Below, one piece after another: positions 38,301 through 51,127 of a DNA stretch of 64,000 nt (positions within the stretch are counted from its first letter, which is position 1; every line of letters starts with the position of its first letter). The notes under the pieces were generated by a model. The model worked only from the letters and a program-made list of their open reading frames with translations, was not told the DNA's origin and searched no databases. Where the stretch lies: positions 1 through 64,000 of the forward strand of contig JAZARR010000007.1 of assembly GCA_037389465.1 (NCBI GenBank), written 5' to 3'. The stretch is from Baylisascaris procyonis. Lineage: Eukaryota > Nematoda > Chromadorea > Rhabditida > Ascarididae. The position numbers and the translations under genes were made by a program.

Positions 38301-41300
38301 GCAACGGTGAAAGGTGATGTGCATGATATCGGCAAGAATATAGTGGCAGTCGTGCTTGGATGTAATAACTTCAGAGTGATCGATCTAGGCGTAATGACCC
38401 CTTGTGAGAAGATCATCAAGACAGCTATTGACGAGAAAGCTGGTCGGTTGCTATGCCCTGATGTTATCGTTGCTAAGGTTTTGATGTTGGCTTTCCTGTT
38501 TAGATATCTATATATAATTAAAAGACGTCTCACATTTGCATTGAATTGTTCACGTTATTTAATCTATTCATCATGAACCTTATTTATATAATATTTTTAT
38601 TTATAGTTATTGTTGTTGTTATAAAACTGTACCCGGAAACTATCGTAACTTGAACATTCAGGAAAAGAATAGATAAGGGCACTTAAAATTCGAATCCTAT
38701 TTGCAGCAATAATTCCAAACGTTCAAATCATTATTTGATTAGCGCTAATTCATTTCAAGCCGAGCAAACACTATTTGATGTTTATTTATATTTTGAACAA
38801 TAAAATGACTTATAATAATATTGGATATAATGAATTTTTACTTTTTGATGTTTTTTTTTTGTTTATTCAATTATGAATGCTGCTGTATTTTTTGTTGATG
38901 CCATTTCTTTCAATCAAATAATTTGAGTTGTCATGTTCGAAAACAAAATATTGGAAGTTATTATTTGCGTTCGAATCAAATTAATTTTGCTGTTAAGGTA
39001 TCTCTAGTTTTGTTCCTATCTGCAAGAAATTGTCTGAGGAACGTATCCTAGTTCCCAAAATTAGTGTCTTGCGTTTGCATAGCTTGGCCCAGGAGTTCAA
39101 GGTGTAATTTCGAACCTTTACATTGCTTTATGTTACTTTTGAGCTAAAAATATATTAAATGATGCAGTTTATATGCCCTAGAGCCTAATTACTTGACTAA
39201 TTTTTAAATTTCTCTCCATTAAGATTTCATCGGATGTTCTGGTCTAATTACACCATCCCTGGACGAGATGGTACATGTTGCTCGAGAGATGCAACGAGCT
39301 GGCTTATCGATACCACTTTTGATTGGTGGTGCAACCACATCGAAGACACATACCGCTGTGAAGATTGCACCTCGTTATAGTGGACCTGTTATACATTGCC
39401 TTGATGCATCGAAAACTGTTGTCGCTGTAAGTAATTCAATTTTTTTTTAACTTTTGTGATGTTTTTCGAATTTCTGAATCCTTTATTATTGATCTTTTTC
39501 TCTTGTCACTATATATCATTTGTCATTTGTCAATTAGTTTTTCAAAGAATACTTCTGAACAGATTTGAAGCTATGAATTCAGACTTACTCACTATTTATT
39601 TCTATTTAACTATTTGATTCATATATATCATTCGTATTAATTTAATCATAGATACTCAACATTTCGAACTGATATTACTGTATTTTTATCTGCATTTTAA
39701 ATACTCCATTTAATGCAATATTGGTCAGTTTGACATATAACGTTTCGACTATTTTTGATGATCTTTCGTTTCTTCTATAGTTCATTTTAATAAAAATGGG
39801 AATTTAAGAGTGGATTTGATGTTTAATTTGAGATTGTCTGTTAAAAATTGCGATATTCTATTTTGTTTTTTCGCAGCTTTCTAAAGAAAAGTTCTTCGAA
39901 ATGCGCTTCTGGACTAAATATTTATTTTCGTTCATCTATTTATCAATGAACTGAATTTTTTTAGTGTTCATCGTTATGTGATTCAAAAACACGCGATGAA
40001 TTCTTAGCAGATATATTGGAAGAATATGAAGAAGTCCGTATTGAACATTACGAGTCATTAAAGGAACGTCGATTTGTATCTCTGGAAGCAGCTAGAAATC
40101 GAGCATTAAAACTCGATTTCACACATTTTCAACCAGGTAAGCCGCTAACTTACTCAAAAAGGTAACGGTAGAACAATAAACTAAAAGATGAAAAATGAAT
40201 AATTAAGGAAAAGGTTATTGAAACGAATCCTTCGAAGAAATTCCAACAAAAATTTTGAAGGAAATTTTGCAGGAAGTTGTTTTTCATCGTATTTTTAAAA
40301 CTTTTTAAATTGCTCAATTTGAAATTTTCCACGATCTGAAAGATTCCCATCAAATGGGTGTCTTGATTACGCTTATGGATTCAATCGCATCTTCATTGTT
40401 TTCATAAACCTCTCAATAATTTTTCCATTGTTTTTTTTTTTGCATAATTAAACACAATCTAATTATTTCTTTTATTGTCTTGTAATAATTTATAATCTTA
40501 AACCATGTTTTTTGCTTTGAGATGATTGTAGAAATTAAATATTATACTGTCCATTTCTCAATTCTCCTTCTATATTCGTCATAACGCCTGATATCGATAT
40601 TTGGAATATATTGATGTATAGCAGATATTTATATGAGCGTCCAAATATGTAAAATTATTAAAAATGAGTTAACAACAAGGTTCCTTCTGCGGAAGATTAG
40701 AGCTATTTTCACTTATCAGTCGTATGTAAATCTGATTGAATAAAAAAAAATATAATGAATTCAGTTAAGCCAACATTTCTTGGTCGAAAAGCATTCAAAG
40801 AATTCGATTTGAATCTCGTTGTATCGTTCATTGATTGGAAGCCATTCTTCGATGTTTGGCAACTTCGAGGCAAATATCCGAATCGCAATTATCCACGCAT
40901 ATTCAACGACGATGATGTGGGTGCCGAGGCGAGAAAGGTTTTTGATGTATGTATAGTTGAAGATTTTCACATTCTATATGTGTATTATATGTCATATGTC
41001 TGTTATAGGTCATCTCAATTTAGGAAAACTGTTTGTCTATTGAACGATGATTTGTCACATCTTTTAATATTACAATGGGTGGTTCATGTGAACATCGGTA
41101 TCGTGCAATAATCCCGTCTGAAAATGTGATTTCTTTTTATAATGTAGATTAAAATTTGTGACAGAAGTTCTGCTGGGTTGACTTTCTGCCACTACCGCTA
41201 TCTAGCCGCATAGTATTACAGAGTATCTGCCGTTTATTGACCCGATCATATCAGTCGTATATTATAGCTCACAATTAAATAAGTCTTCGTTTTGCCTCAA

Positions 41301-44300
41301 TACGGGTTCGATTTGCGTTTACAGAAGCTCCTGATAACGTATAAAGATACTCTTTTTGAGAAGTGCACCATCCTATAGGTAATTGACCTACCTGAAATGC
41401 AGTGCAGCCTAGCAGATTTTGGGACCTTTTTTTGTTGAGTAAATTTGAGCAAACGTACTTATTTAATTGGTCGAAAAACGTAGATGACTTTAGAAATTCC
41501 ATATATAAATTCCATATTTATATATTAATTTGTATATTTGTTTTTATAGGATGCACAAGTGACGCTTCATCGCCTTATCGATAAAGAAGAATTGAAAGCA
41601 TCGGCTGTGATTGCATTTTTCGAATGTTGCGCGCATGGAGATGATATTCTCATATTTGATCATGAAACGAGACGACATACTGCAACGTAGGTGATTTTTG
41701 AAAGTTTTTTTGCAGTTATAACAAAAATTTTTACCGGAAGTTCTTCAAAAATATAGAATTTTATTAATTTTCTAACGAAAGGGTTCTTTACCTTTGCCTT
41801 TTCTAACAAAAATGAAGCGAATAAATTATCAATTTGCATTCAAATTTATTCATTTAACCGTTCGGTGTTGTTTGTTCATTCATCCTAGAAACTTAAAAAC
41901 TGTAAATATTTCGCAGTTTGTTTGGTCTTCGACAGCAGTGTGATAAGGAATACGATCAACCATGTATGTGCCTATCGGATTTTGTGGCACCCGGTGACTA
42001 CTCACATCCCACCGATTATATGGGTGTATTCGCATGTACGGCGGGTATTGGATCGAGGGAATTATGTAACGCACTCGAAAAGGATCGTTTCGATGATTAT
42101 TCAAGCATTATGGTAATCTTTGGATTAGTACCTCTTCGTTTGGGTGAAAAAATTTGTTGCCTACTTGGATGACATCTAAGATTATAGTGGGATCGCTTTT
42201 AAGCCATTGCAACTTTTTAGCCAATCTTTACCTCTAAATGTTGCATATTTTGTTTGAAGTATATAAAAACAAATAGTTTTTGAATCTATCTTCTTCCACC
42301 TTCAATTTGTACGAAATTTCTAACAGCTATTTAATATTTGGAATTTTTACTTGTCCTAACCTTCGACTAATCGTTCGAAAATGTTGCCAACTAGCATCAT
42401 TCATTCTGAGATTAGTTTATTGGTTCATTGTCATTCAAAAGATCATCTTCTAATTATTGGATTTGGTTGGTCCGACAGTTATAATGTACATATGCATTTG
42501 ACTTACTGATAAATATGCCCACATATATATACAGCGATGATCATATGGGTGTTTTTCCATTTGCATACAAATCGCTGCAGTTTTATTTAATTGAAAGCAT
42601 AGAAATTGAAAATTCATTAGCATATGTTGACCCTTTTTAAAAAACTCCTTATTTACTAACATCTTAAGGAAGTATTCTTCTTTTTCAGGTGAAAGCGCTC
42701 GCTGACCGTCTTTCGGAGGCAATGGCTGAATATTTACATATGCAAGTGAGTTATTCATAGAAACATAAAGATAAATTTCTTTTTCTTTCACAATCCATTT
42801 TATGATCTCCCATAGTGGTCGAAAGTGATGATTCAATCCTCCTCTTCTCCCCCGAAGTGGTGAAAACTAGTCAGTGAATCGCCACCAGCCTATTCTTACA
42901 TCGTTTATGAAGAAATAAGTGTTTTTAATTTTGGGAGATAGATGTTGAAAAAAATGTTATGGAGGGGATTTTATCTGTATCTGTCGTCTTCGCTTTAAAT
43001 ATATCTCTTTCGTGGTATGTGTTATGATATTGTAGGTTCGACGTAAACTATGGGGATATTCGTTGGACGAGGATCTAGATACAACTGATCTATTAAGCAT
43101 AAAATATAAGGGGATTCGACCAGCTCCGGGATATCCAAGCCAACCGGATCATACGGAGAAAGTGACCTTATGGAGATTACTAGATGCGGAAAATCTAGCT
43201 GGTATCAAAGTAAGTTAAGTTTTATTTTAATCGTCGCTGACATATTATAAGGCGAATTTATTGCAATGAAGAATAAATCAATGAATTTAGAAATGAGTAG
43301 ATCCAAAGACTATGCGTAATTTTAGTGTGAATTTTATTCACACAGTTAACAGCTACAGTTCCCGAGATTATGAAATATGAGTTAATCCGAATTTTTGATT
43401 TCTGCTCAATATACGAGTTGATAACGCAATCCTCATTCTATTATTTGTGAAAATTACATTCCATTTCCTATATGTGACATTCGATGGAGGAGATGATATC
43501 ATAGATCTATTTGAAATCCACCAGCAAATTACATGCTGATAAAATTGATACGATTTTATCAACGCAGAAAAACGAGAATTTCAAGAGCCCATCGTCTACG
43601 GTATGATATAAGTACTGGCAATTATGAATTCCTTATTATGTCATAGACATTTTGCATGGAAACTGTGACCGCAAGAGGATATTTTTTGGTGTTTCCTTTT
43701 TCTTTCTATATCATTATAAATGAATGATTGCTTTTTATTAATTTCTTTTCTTTTATTTTCGATAAATGTGTTTCTATTTTCTTTTCTATAGATTATTTAC
43801 AAATATCAACGCAATGATGCACTGAGAGGAACATAAGTACGTCGTCGTTCATAGAATTGAGCAGTGCCATAGTTCTAGGCCAACATTAGATGCATTATGC
43901 TTACTGCAGCAGATCCTTGATACGATCGTTTGTAGTCATCATCGCATCATAGACCAATTCTGATTGTTTTTTAATCACTGAAATATTTAAATTACTAAGC
44001 AAACTGTTTTATATATTTTAACCAATTATTCGCCTTGATAAGATGTGTTCTTTCTTCCTGTTTCTGAATGTAACTTAACTGTTGAAAAGGCTTTAATACT
44101 ATCGTAGTGATTTTCAGTTAACAGAAAGTTTTGCTATGGAACCATCCGCTTCGATTTGTGGTTTATATTTTGCTCATCCACAATCAAAATATTTTGCAGT
44201 TGGAAAAATTGATCAGGATCAGGTATATAGCCAAATATATCTTTATTTGTGCTATATTTGCGATGCATTTATTTCTTCTTATTATGAACAATTACCCGAA

Positions 44301-44957
44301 AAAATTCCAAAAAATTCCAAAAAGTTCCAACTTTTTTAGACGTCAGCCGATTTGACAGATATTTTTTAAGGGAAAATAAAAAGATCAATGAGCATTAATG
44401 CTGATAATATACTATAACTTTTATAATATTTAAATCAGTGTTTATATTATAAAAAACATTTTCTACGCTTTGTATGGAAATTATAAAAAACGTAAAAGTG
44501 TCAGTTTAGTTTTTACTTTCAAATATGCCATTATATAGTAGTTTAACTGAATTTCCACCGTAACAAAACAATATAGACCCTCCATCTAACTGTAATTAAT
44601 ATTAGAGCCATTTCGATAGGCTAAACAAAGTAACACTGCTATAGCTTAAAGCGTCTCGCACCCCCCCCCCCCCACTCCCTTTAATATATTTATTTCTGTA
44701 ATGCAAAAGTGCAAAAAAAAACTGACGAATTGCAAAAGAAATAATTAAGTTCACATTTGCTGCGTATGCAAATTATGGAAAAGTAAATTAAATTCAAATT
44801 TATTTGCTCGGACTTCTTATTGTATTGATTCTTAGATATTAAGAGGAAGTTATTTATGCAAATTTAGGTGAAAGATTACGCGCTTCGTAAAGAGGAATCG
44901 GTGGAATCGATCGAATATTGGTTGGCACCAATTCTTGGATATGATGTTGAAAAATAA
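25128..44957 (+). CDS. metr-1: Cobalamin-dependent methionine synthase, 25 exons, complete
   Basis: Cytosolic enzyme that moves a methyl group from 5-methyltetrahydrofolate via cobalamin to homocysteine. Exons: 25128-25265, 25835-25959, 26230-26342, 27204-27296, 28073-28230, 28683-28890, 29200-29282, 30137-30376, 31383-31523, 32717-32902, 33639-33818, 34385-34585, 35356-35505, 36306-36458, 37450-37557, 38274-38442, 39224-39426, 39965-40136, 40765-40946, 41550-41686, 41917-42112, 42689-42745, 43036-43209, 44118-44222, 44868-44957. All phases join into 1253 residues, close to human MTR (1265). Homocysteine domain with zinc ligands C250 (GLNCALG) and C313/C314 (GGCCG); pterin domain about 340-620; cap about 640-740; cobalamin domain with DVHDIGKN, axial ligand H776; activation domain with the AdoMet motif [12 protein letters not shown] from R1159. 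No break or missing key residue is seen. Confidence 0.97.
29454..30003 (-). CDS. Candidate nested gene or exon in methionine synthase intron 7, antisense
   Basis: The longest uninterrupted reading in the window, on the strand opposite the host gene. It can be entered at a good acceptor (TATTCCTTTCAG, reading minus strand at about 30004) or from a TTG at 30035, and ends at the TAA before 29454. About 182 residues follow the acceptor: a basic start ([20 protein letters not shown]), then [20 protein letters not shown], then an arginine-rich part ([13 protein letters not shown]). GC is higher over 29650-29980 than in neighbouring introns, as expected for coding DNA. A possible donor (ACCAAT/GTAAGA) lies inside at about 29798. 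The frame also crosses host exon 7's neighbourhood without overlapping it (29200-29282). No family is recognised; chance or a decayed insertion remain possible. Confidence 0.35.
30423..30605 (-). CDS. Candidate antisense ORF in methionine synthase intron 8
   Basis: A 60-codon ATG-to-stop reading starting [20 protein letters not shown] and containing [20 protein letters not shown], with a balanced composition unlike translated intron DNA. It lies upstream, in minus-strand order, of the 29454-30003 reading and might be an earlier exon of the same antisense gene. Further right, 30642-30954 also holds coding-like minus-strand pieces ([20 protein letters not shown]). Splice sites joining these were not resolved and no homologue is recognised. 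Confidence 0.25.
   Translation of the reverse strand: MSTTPRSRKFAKRSNLFVYKEASMDEIRVYHATYGVTQRFNRLDLRGKSICYILSEQVIC
35234..35305. repeat. (AT)n microsatellite in methionine synthase intron 12
   Basis: About 72 bases of uninterrupted TA repeat, ending 50 bases before exon 13. Confidence 0.97.
36836..36986 (+). repeat. Tandem repeat, about 35-bp unit, in methionine synthase intron 14
   Basis: CTCTCAAATTACTTGTGTTA then TATACTAAAAT is repeated about four and a half times with small changes; one unit is shortened. Confidence 0.85.
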
Positions 44958-47900
44958 TCACTGTAAATTATAGGAGTGATGAATTAATTGTATGTGTTTA
45001 TTCTTGTTTCACTTTTATAGGTTGTTATTGCATTTGTTATGTATAGGGGGAATTGTTTTCGCATATTTGCATATTTTTGCATATTTGCATATTTGCATAA
45101 ATATTATCGTTTTTAAGCAATTAACATATTCAGTGATTGTTGTTGTGTATATATTCCATGGTTAACTGCATAAGTATTAAATCAATCCAACCAACCGATC
45201 GCTCATTTCCTAAATTCGTATAGTTGATCGGAAATCAATCAATCGATGGCTGTCTTCGATGCTGAAAAAAAAAACCGTTCGAAAAATTTACCAAAGGAGG
45301 TGATACAATGCAGATTATTACCAAATAATAAAGGATATGCAATAATGTATCTATGATTTAAACGGTTCGGCCTCTGGTTCAAACCTTTTGCAAAAAAAGA
45401 GGTTTTTGCGGCTGGACTAACATAGAATAAAAATCTGACGAGCTGAAAATGCGTGCAAAATTTCGGGTACATTTAATTACTTATAACATCTTTCAAACCT
45501 GATGCATCAACTTAAACGTTGAGATCTCTCTGTGGTTTACATTGTACGCATCGACTTCCGTGACTTTCGCTTCAATGATTTCCCAGTTGAAACTAGTGAG
45601 GCAAACAATCGCAAAGATGTGCGTCCAGACACGACATCTTAGTAATGCGGTTTGCAAATGCGATTTGCAAAAGCTAAACACAATAATTGCATTTTGCATC
45701 AATGAAGGTCAGTCAACGAACGAAAACCTCTGCACTAATTGATTTGCATATTTCATTGTAACTCATCTAAGCGGTCATTCGTTTTTTCTTTACCAGTCCA
45801 ACCAATGAATTTAAAAAAGCGTTTGAATATTCGAAATTCGACACCATTTGATGTTTGAAAAGTAAGAAAAAATTGCGATCGAGGTTCAACTGAAGCTGAA
45901 TTAGCGTCCGGATTTCCGCTGTGATTTAAGAATTTTCTGAAATTATGCAGTAATAATTGTCCAAACGAAAATGACTGCGTTAGTGCTTTATGATTTTCCA
46001 CAGTTGATATTAGGTTGGGGGGGGGGGGTGGGGTGGGGAGGGATGTTGGTTTAACCTAGTTACTACCATTCAAAGAAAACGACCACCACGAATCTTCCAA
46101 AAATTTTGGGGAGCACTATTTTCGCTGAAGCATGCGTGTTATTAATTTTTTGGGGTGATTTGTTTGTCACTCAGTTGAGATTATTTAATCCGTTGGCCAT
46201 CACTTTGTTGTGAAGATTCTTTGATTGAGTTCAAAATCCATATTTGGCTTATTGCCAAATGTCACAAATAATGTTGCGACATTGAAATTTTAGCTTACTA
46301 GAGAGTTTCTAGAAACAGAAGTAGCCGAATGAAAAGGCGCAGAAAAAAATAACTGCTTCACTACCTCAGTTATTCAATTAAAGCTGTGCGATTTGCAGCT
46401 ACCCTCCTTTACCTTCTCAACTGGGGAGCTTCGGCTAGGAATACGCGATATGTGCTTTCTACTTGTGGAGGAGAAGGGAGTCGCTTTAATTCAAATCTTA
46501 CTGTACATACCTGGCTCATTGTCACTGGGAGGACCGTTTAGAGGCATTTTCCACCTGAGAGGATGTTATAGTAAGTATTTATATTGGTAGCCAATGAAAG
46601 TGTAATCTGCTGGCAGTATCGAAACCGTTGATGTTTGGCGGCAGATCGAAGTCGTTAGGTCTGTTCCCCTCTTCCCGTGGATTTTTTATTTCCAAATTTG
46701 CTCTTGAGGCCCCAGCTGAAGACTATAATTGAACGTTATTATCGAACGTAATATGTTGCCTTACGAATGAATAACTTTTGTAAGAACAGCAGTGCTATAT
46801 AACAAAGAAATTTTGTTTATGGATTAAGCTGTTGTTTTCTTATTTAATTATGCGAGCTGGATTCAATGGAATAATGGTGCTCTCTTATTTGTTGAATTTG
46901 GCTAATGAAACTGTATTAAGTGAATATTTACGGTTTTACCGTAACAATGAAAAAATTATCTCCAATATCTTTTCTGTACAATATATACTCTCGAAAATAC
47001 AACCTTTTTACTCTCAAAAGACTGCTCACTTTCCCGTGAATCTTATCTCTTCCCTTCCTAAAAAAATTCAAGAAGCGAATAAACGAATCTCTTCCCAGCT
47101 AATCTTTAAAATCCAGGAACTATTGTTCCTGGGAACTACTGTTGGAAATTATAAGATTTTCGAATTGAAATTTCAACTACGAAATAATAGTCATTTAACG
47201 TTCTAAAAGAGATTATACGATGTGAACTCAATTTCGATGCCCACCTGCTGGGTATGAATTCGATGTGCATTTTGTGCACAATCATAGACGTGCGAATAGG
47301 CCATAAAAATGACTCGTCGAATGCAGCACACATCGAAGGACGTTTCACTTTTTATTTGTGACGTTGCGTAAAAATTATTCAAAAATCTATATTGACGTAT
47401 GATTGCCATCAGGGACTTATTCTGCTAAGAAATTTGATCGAAGGATCGAATCATTAATGACCGAATTTGTAAATTTTTGAACAAATATATGAGATTAAAA
47501 TGAAAGTAATCTTTTCGAAAAACTATAAGAAATTATATATGAAAATAAAGAGGGAAAATTCCTATTATCATCTCATTGCTTTTGTTTTCTAAAATTTATT
47601 CCATTAAAAAAAATGATTTATTATAGATGAGAATATAATTAATCGAATTATATATTTCAAATATCTAACTATTGACTTAAAAGTTTCAATTGAAAGATGA
47701 GATTAATATCGCATAATACGCATAAAAACATTATAATTATAGTTTTCCTTTAATCATCCTCAGTGGGTATGTCATTGTTGAAATTATCGCTGAGAATATT
47801 CATAGCACATTGATAATCAGTTGTAAAATAAACTGAATAGATAGCTGCAGATGCGCTAACTGAGATGGTATAAACTCGATGAAGAAAAAATCCACTTTTA

Positions 47901-49735
47901 TTCCGCACCTTTCCCATCATGCCCACCCCAAACCCCTTCCCCTGCCGTTTCCCTTTTTAATCTATACAAAGAACACACCCGCAATGTGCACGATCGAAAG
48001 CCATCTAGATACGCCATTCGTGTCTCAATAAAACTAGTTTCATGCTGCAAATTTTTATCTAGGTGGTTATATTGTTATATTAGAAGTGGACGGAAGTCAT
48101 GGTTGTCATATGTACTTGGCAAGGATATTTCTTTATTGCTCTCATATGATCAGCATAGGCTGCAATACAGCATGAGCTTTCCTAGCTGCGCATAGTCTGC
48201 GATCTACGCAACATCACCTAGCGAAGATGAATGCAAACGCTCTTAAACTATCATTTATAAACTCACTAAAAATTCACTTGATCTATATACCGTCGTTTTA
48301 TTAATAAAGCCACCGAGTTGAAACATTGCGAAGTCAACCGGAAATTCTGGTACCACGTGGGGCTCTTTGTAATTTTGCCGTTTATACCGACGGCATGCAA
48401 ATCCTCAAAAAAAAAAAGAAACAAATGCACAAAAAATGTTTTTTTAAAGAAAAATATTTATGTAAATCGGCAGCCAAGGTTGCATTTCGTGCATATGATC
48501 AAAACTGTTCGGAGATTTGCATACACGTGTCCTATGTTGCCTTTGGAAGCGAATAACTCATTAATGAAGTTGTCAATAAAGAAGAGAATTGAGTAAGGGA
48601 GACGATCCTAGGCGCATTCCAACTCCATAATTGCAGTCTTTGTTAATGACGATACCTTTAATTACTGAGAGCTAAATCAAAAAGTCCGCAGTGAAAATGA
48701 GCGTTTGATGGAATAATGCTTCGCAGAAACCAAAATACCGTGCCTCTTTGAATACAACCCCTCCTTTGAACAATAACCTCTGATGAAGTTTAAACCGTAG
48801 AGACGTCCATACATTTGATCGAACTGGACATCGCACAAAACAAAATATAGCACCAAGACCATAACACACATAAGGTGGAATTTATGTCCAAATAGGCAGT
48901 AATATGAGAGAAGCAAGGTCGTGAAACATATAGGATGTCCCCTCTTCACTGACTGGAAACCCCTATTATGGTACCATAGAAAATTGAGGTCTTTGGGTTT
49001 TCATTTAAGCGAATATGATATACAACGTTGCGCTTCATAATTAAGTGTTTCTTCCACTGTACGTCGTTTTAATTCAGATCGAGCGATGCCGGAAACGGTG
49101 ACAATTTAAGACAGTGGTTAGATTATTACGTATATTTTTTGCAAGATATGATCAAGCAGTAGTGATGTTTAATGCTTGATATGAGGCAAGAATTAAACTG
49201 GCGTAGTGATGATGCAATAGCTTATTGGGCAAGAGTTCAGGTTCAAAATAGATGACCGAAGTCCGGATGCCGCCACATTCTTTGGCACCTCTCGTTTCTT
49301 TTTCTCATTTCAGGCTTATTTTAGTGGGTTATATCGATCGTCAATACCTGCTAATAATACACAGTTTTGCAAGAGTCACTTTGACCTTTATTTTCCGTTT
49401 AATAAAAAATCTTAGAAAATCGTATTAAACAGTTGAATCGAGTAATCCCTTTTTCAAGGATCGGCCTACTCGTAGCACCCTACCGAACAACCTTATGGTG
49501 ACGGAAACAACCTTTGAGAACTGCCATACTGCAGTATTTCCCATTGCGCTGCAAACACGCAAACACGTATACGATTGCCTAATGAGAGAGTATATCGAAT
49601 TGAGAGGGAGAAAGACAGCAAATATCGTGAATAATATCACACTAAGAGACATGTAAGAGTACCACCACGAAGGAAGCGCAAACCACTCTCTCTCTCTCTG
49701 TTTGTGTCTCTGTCTCTCTCTTTCTCTCTGTGAAT
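44958..49735. other. Intergenic; weak minus-strand exon candidates
   Basis: Contains the 3' UTR of methionine synthase at its left end, G/C homopolymer patches (46017-46027) and clustered ATTTGCAT octamers (45065-45098). On the minus strand several pieces have splice-like borders and protein-like readings: 46640-46715 (NLEIKNPREEGNRPNDFDLP), 46407-46476 (VESTYRVFLAEAPQLRR) and 45787-45941 (ending FKRFFKFIGWTG before donor GTAAAG). The last two join in phase, but competing frames are equally open, so no gene model is offered. A CT-rich tract (49686-49733) closes the segment. Confidence 0.3.
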
Positions 49736-49739
49736 AGCG

Positions 49740-50435
49740 AAGTAGAGCAGAATAGTTGGTGTATTGATCTTAAAGGCGCACACACTCGCAGTGTGGGCAA
49801 TACCCGTTGAGGGGGGGCGGCGTACGTTCCCAATGGCGCGCAATAGTGTTGAGTGTTGCGTTGCGCTGCCGTTTGCTTGCTTTCCCTTATGATGTCGCCT
49901 TGTGCTCTCACATATTCTTACATAGAGAGAAAACCTCACAATCGAATGGAGGCCGTGCGGCTGTGTGACTGTGTGGCTGTGCGGCTGTGTGGCTGTGCTC
50001 AACAAACGCGGATCGAATCGTCGAAATATGTGACGCATTCCGTTGCGGTCAATGAGCGGTTATCGATGTAGCGCCCGTTCATCGGCATACGCAGCGGTAG
50101 CAATTTGAGCGCGCTTGCATCACAATCGAAAAACTCATTTCTTCTTGTTCAAATATGAGTCGGTGAACTTCGTGCATCGTTACGCGCATTGCCGCTATTT
50201 GTGTGATAATTGTGAACGCTGCCGCAATTCTACCGCCCGACGGCATAACGTTGCGGAAAGTTTACCGCAGTCATAATTGGCTGCAGTTGGTGGCATTCTT
50301 TTAGGAGCCTAGATGACCCATAGGATTGTGTGTTGTGCAGTGCGAATTTATCACCGATTGATTCGTGTCCGACCTTTTGCATCGAATAGTTTTTTTGTTG
50401 ATTAATTGCAAACGTGGTTGATGTGTTCCGCCTTA
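49740..50435. promoter_or_regulatory. CG-rich promoter-like block
   Basis: CG dinucleotides are dense here (GGGGGGGCGGCGTACG, GGCGCGCAATAG, GAGCGCGCTTGC, CCGCCCGACGGCATAACG) against a strongly AT-rich background. It also contains GT-rich imperfect repeats (GCGGCTGTGTGACTGTGTGG) and a CT-rich flank. A TGACGTCA palindrome follows at 50494-50501. Readings through the block on both strands are short or low-complexity. One, at about 50107-50270, is cysteine-rich (HCRYLCDNCERCRNS) but lacks splice support. It may be a promoter for a gene I could not resolve, possibly an upstream start of the ARID2 gene 7 kb away; that link is speculation. Confidence 0.35.
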
Positions 50436-50932
50436 TCAAGGTTAATGAAGCCTAAATACTTACGATCGTTTAGAAATAAATAAAGCTGAAATGTGACGTC
50501 ATTTAGGGTATATGGTTATGACTCTTATATCAGTTCAGTATTGCTTTAAAAAGTCGTCTCATTCAAAATATTACTGTTGAATTTTGAAATACACCGGTAA
50601 TAAGTATTGAATTTGAAATAAACTAAAATTGAGGCAATCTTTTGATAAAAATTTTAGTAAAAGTTTTTACTTATCGTTATTTCTATTAAACTCTTATTTT
50701 TATAGTTTATGTGTTTAAAGGATGTTTCGTCGTTTCTATAGTGCAAAATTCTTTCTTTTTTTTTTTTAATTTTCTAATGTGCTCAATGGATTCTTCAGCT
50801 TAAAGTGCTTCTCTTACTTCATACTAAAAAAAAAAACGTTTGCATTTGGAATCTCCTCTTTCACTTATGGGCTTTCAGCATTGAAGCCCAAATTGCATTG
50901 CAATAAATTGACAGAATCTTCGCTCACTCATC

Positions 50933-51127
50933 TTGCCGTTATACGTTTACAATATGTTGTATGGCTTTACCGTCACTGTTCGATGTTGTTTCGATGTTTT
51001 CGGTTTAATTGACAGCCGTCTTTTTACGTGGCATCCATTCTCATCGACCACCGATGAAGCTCAAAGAAATGCTTCAAATCCCCAACAACAATTAGCACAA
51101 TGCAGCTCAAAAAAAATAAATAAATAA
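50933..51127 (+). other. Possible terminal exon, unassigned
   Basis: A 64-codon open reading ends at TAA (51125-51127). Its second half has a balanced composition (DSRLFTWHPFSSTTDEAQRN, then ASNPQQQLAQCSSK). It could be the last exon of a plus-strand gene beginning in the CG-rich block at 49.7-50.4 kb. No family is recognised and no matching donor exon was confirmed. Confidence 0.22.

Noticed and set aside
38443..38481. Reading exon 16 of methionine synthase through to the GTTTTG donor
   Set aside because: It would replace the conserved [12 protein letters not shown] sequence; ending at 38442 before GTCGGT restores it with correct phase.
41880..42104. Minus-strand frame opposite exon 21
   Set aside because: It is the complement of a verified methionine synthase exon.
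42450..42836. 128-codon minus-strand open frame
   Set aside because: It overlaps exon 22 of methionine synthase (42689-42745) on the other strand and owes part of its length to that exon; the rest has no features.
49637..50038. 133-codon minus-strand frame
   Set aside because: It runs through CT and GT simple repeats and the CG-rich block; the composition reflects the repeats (RE, TQPHSHTVTQPH).
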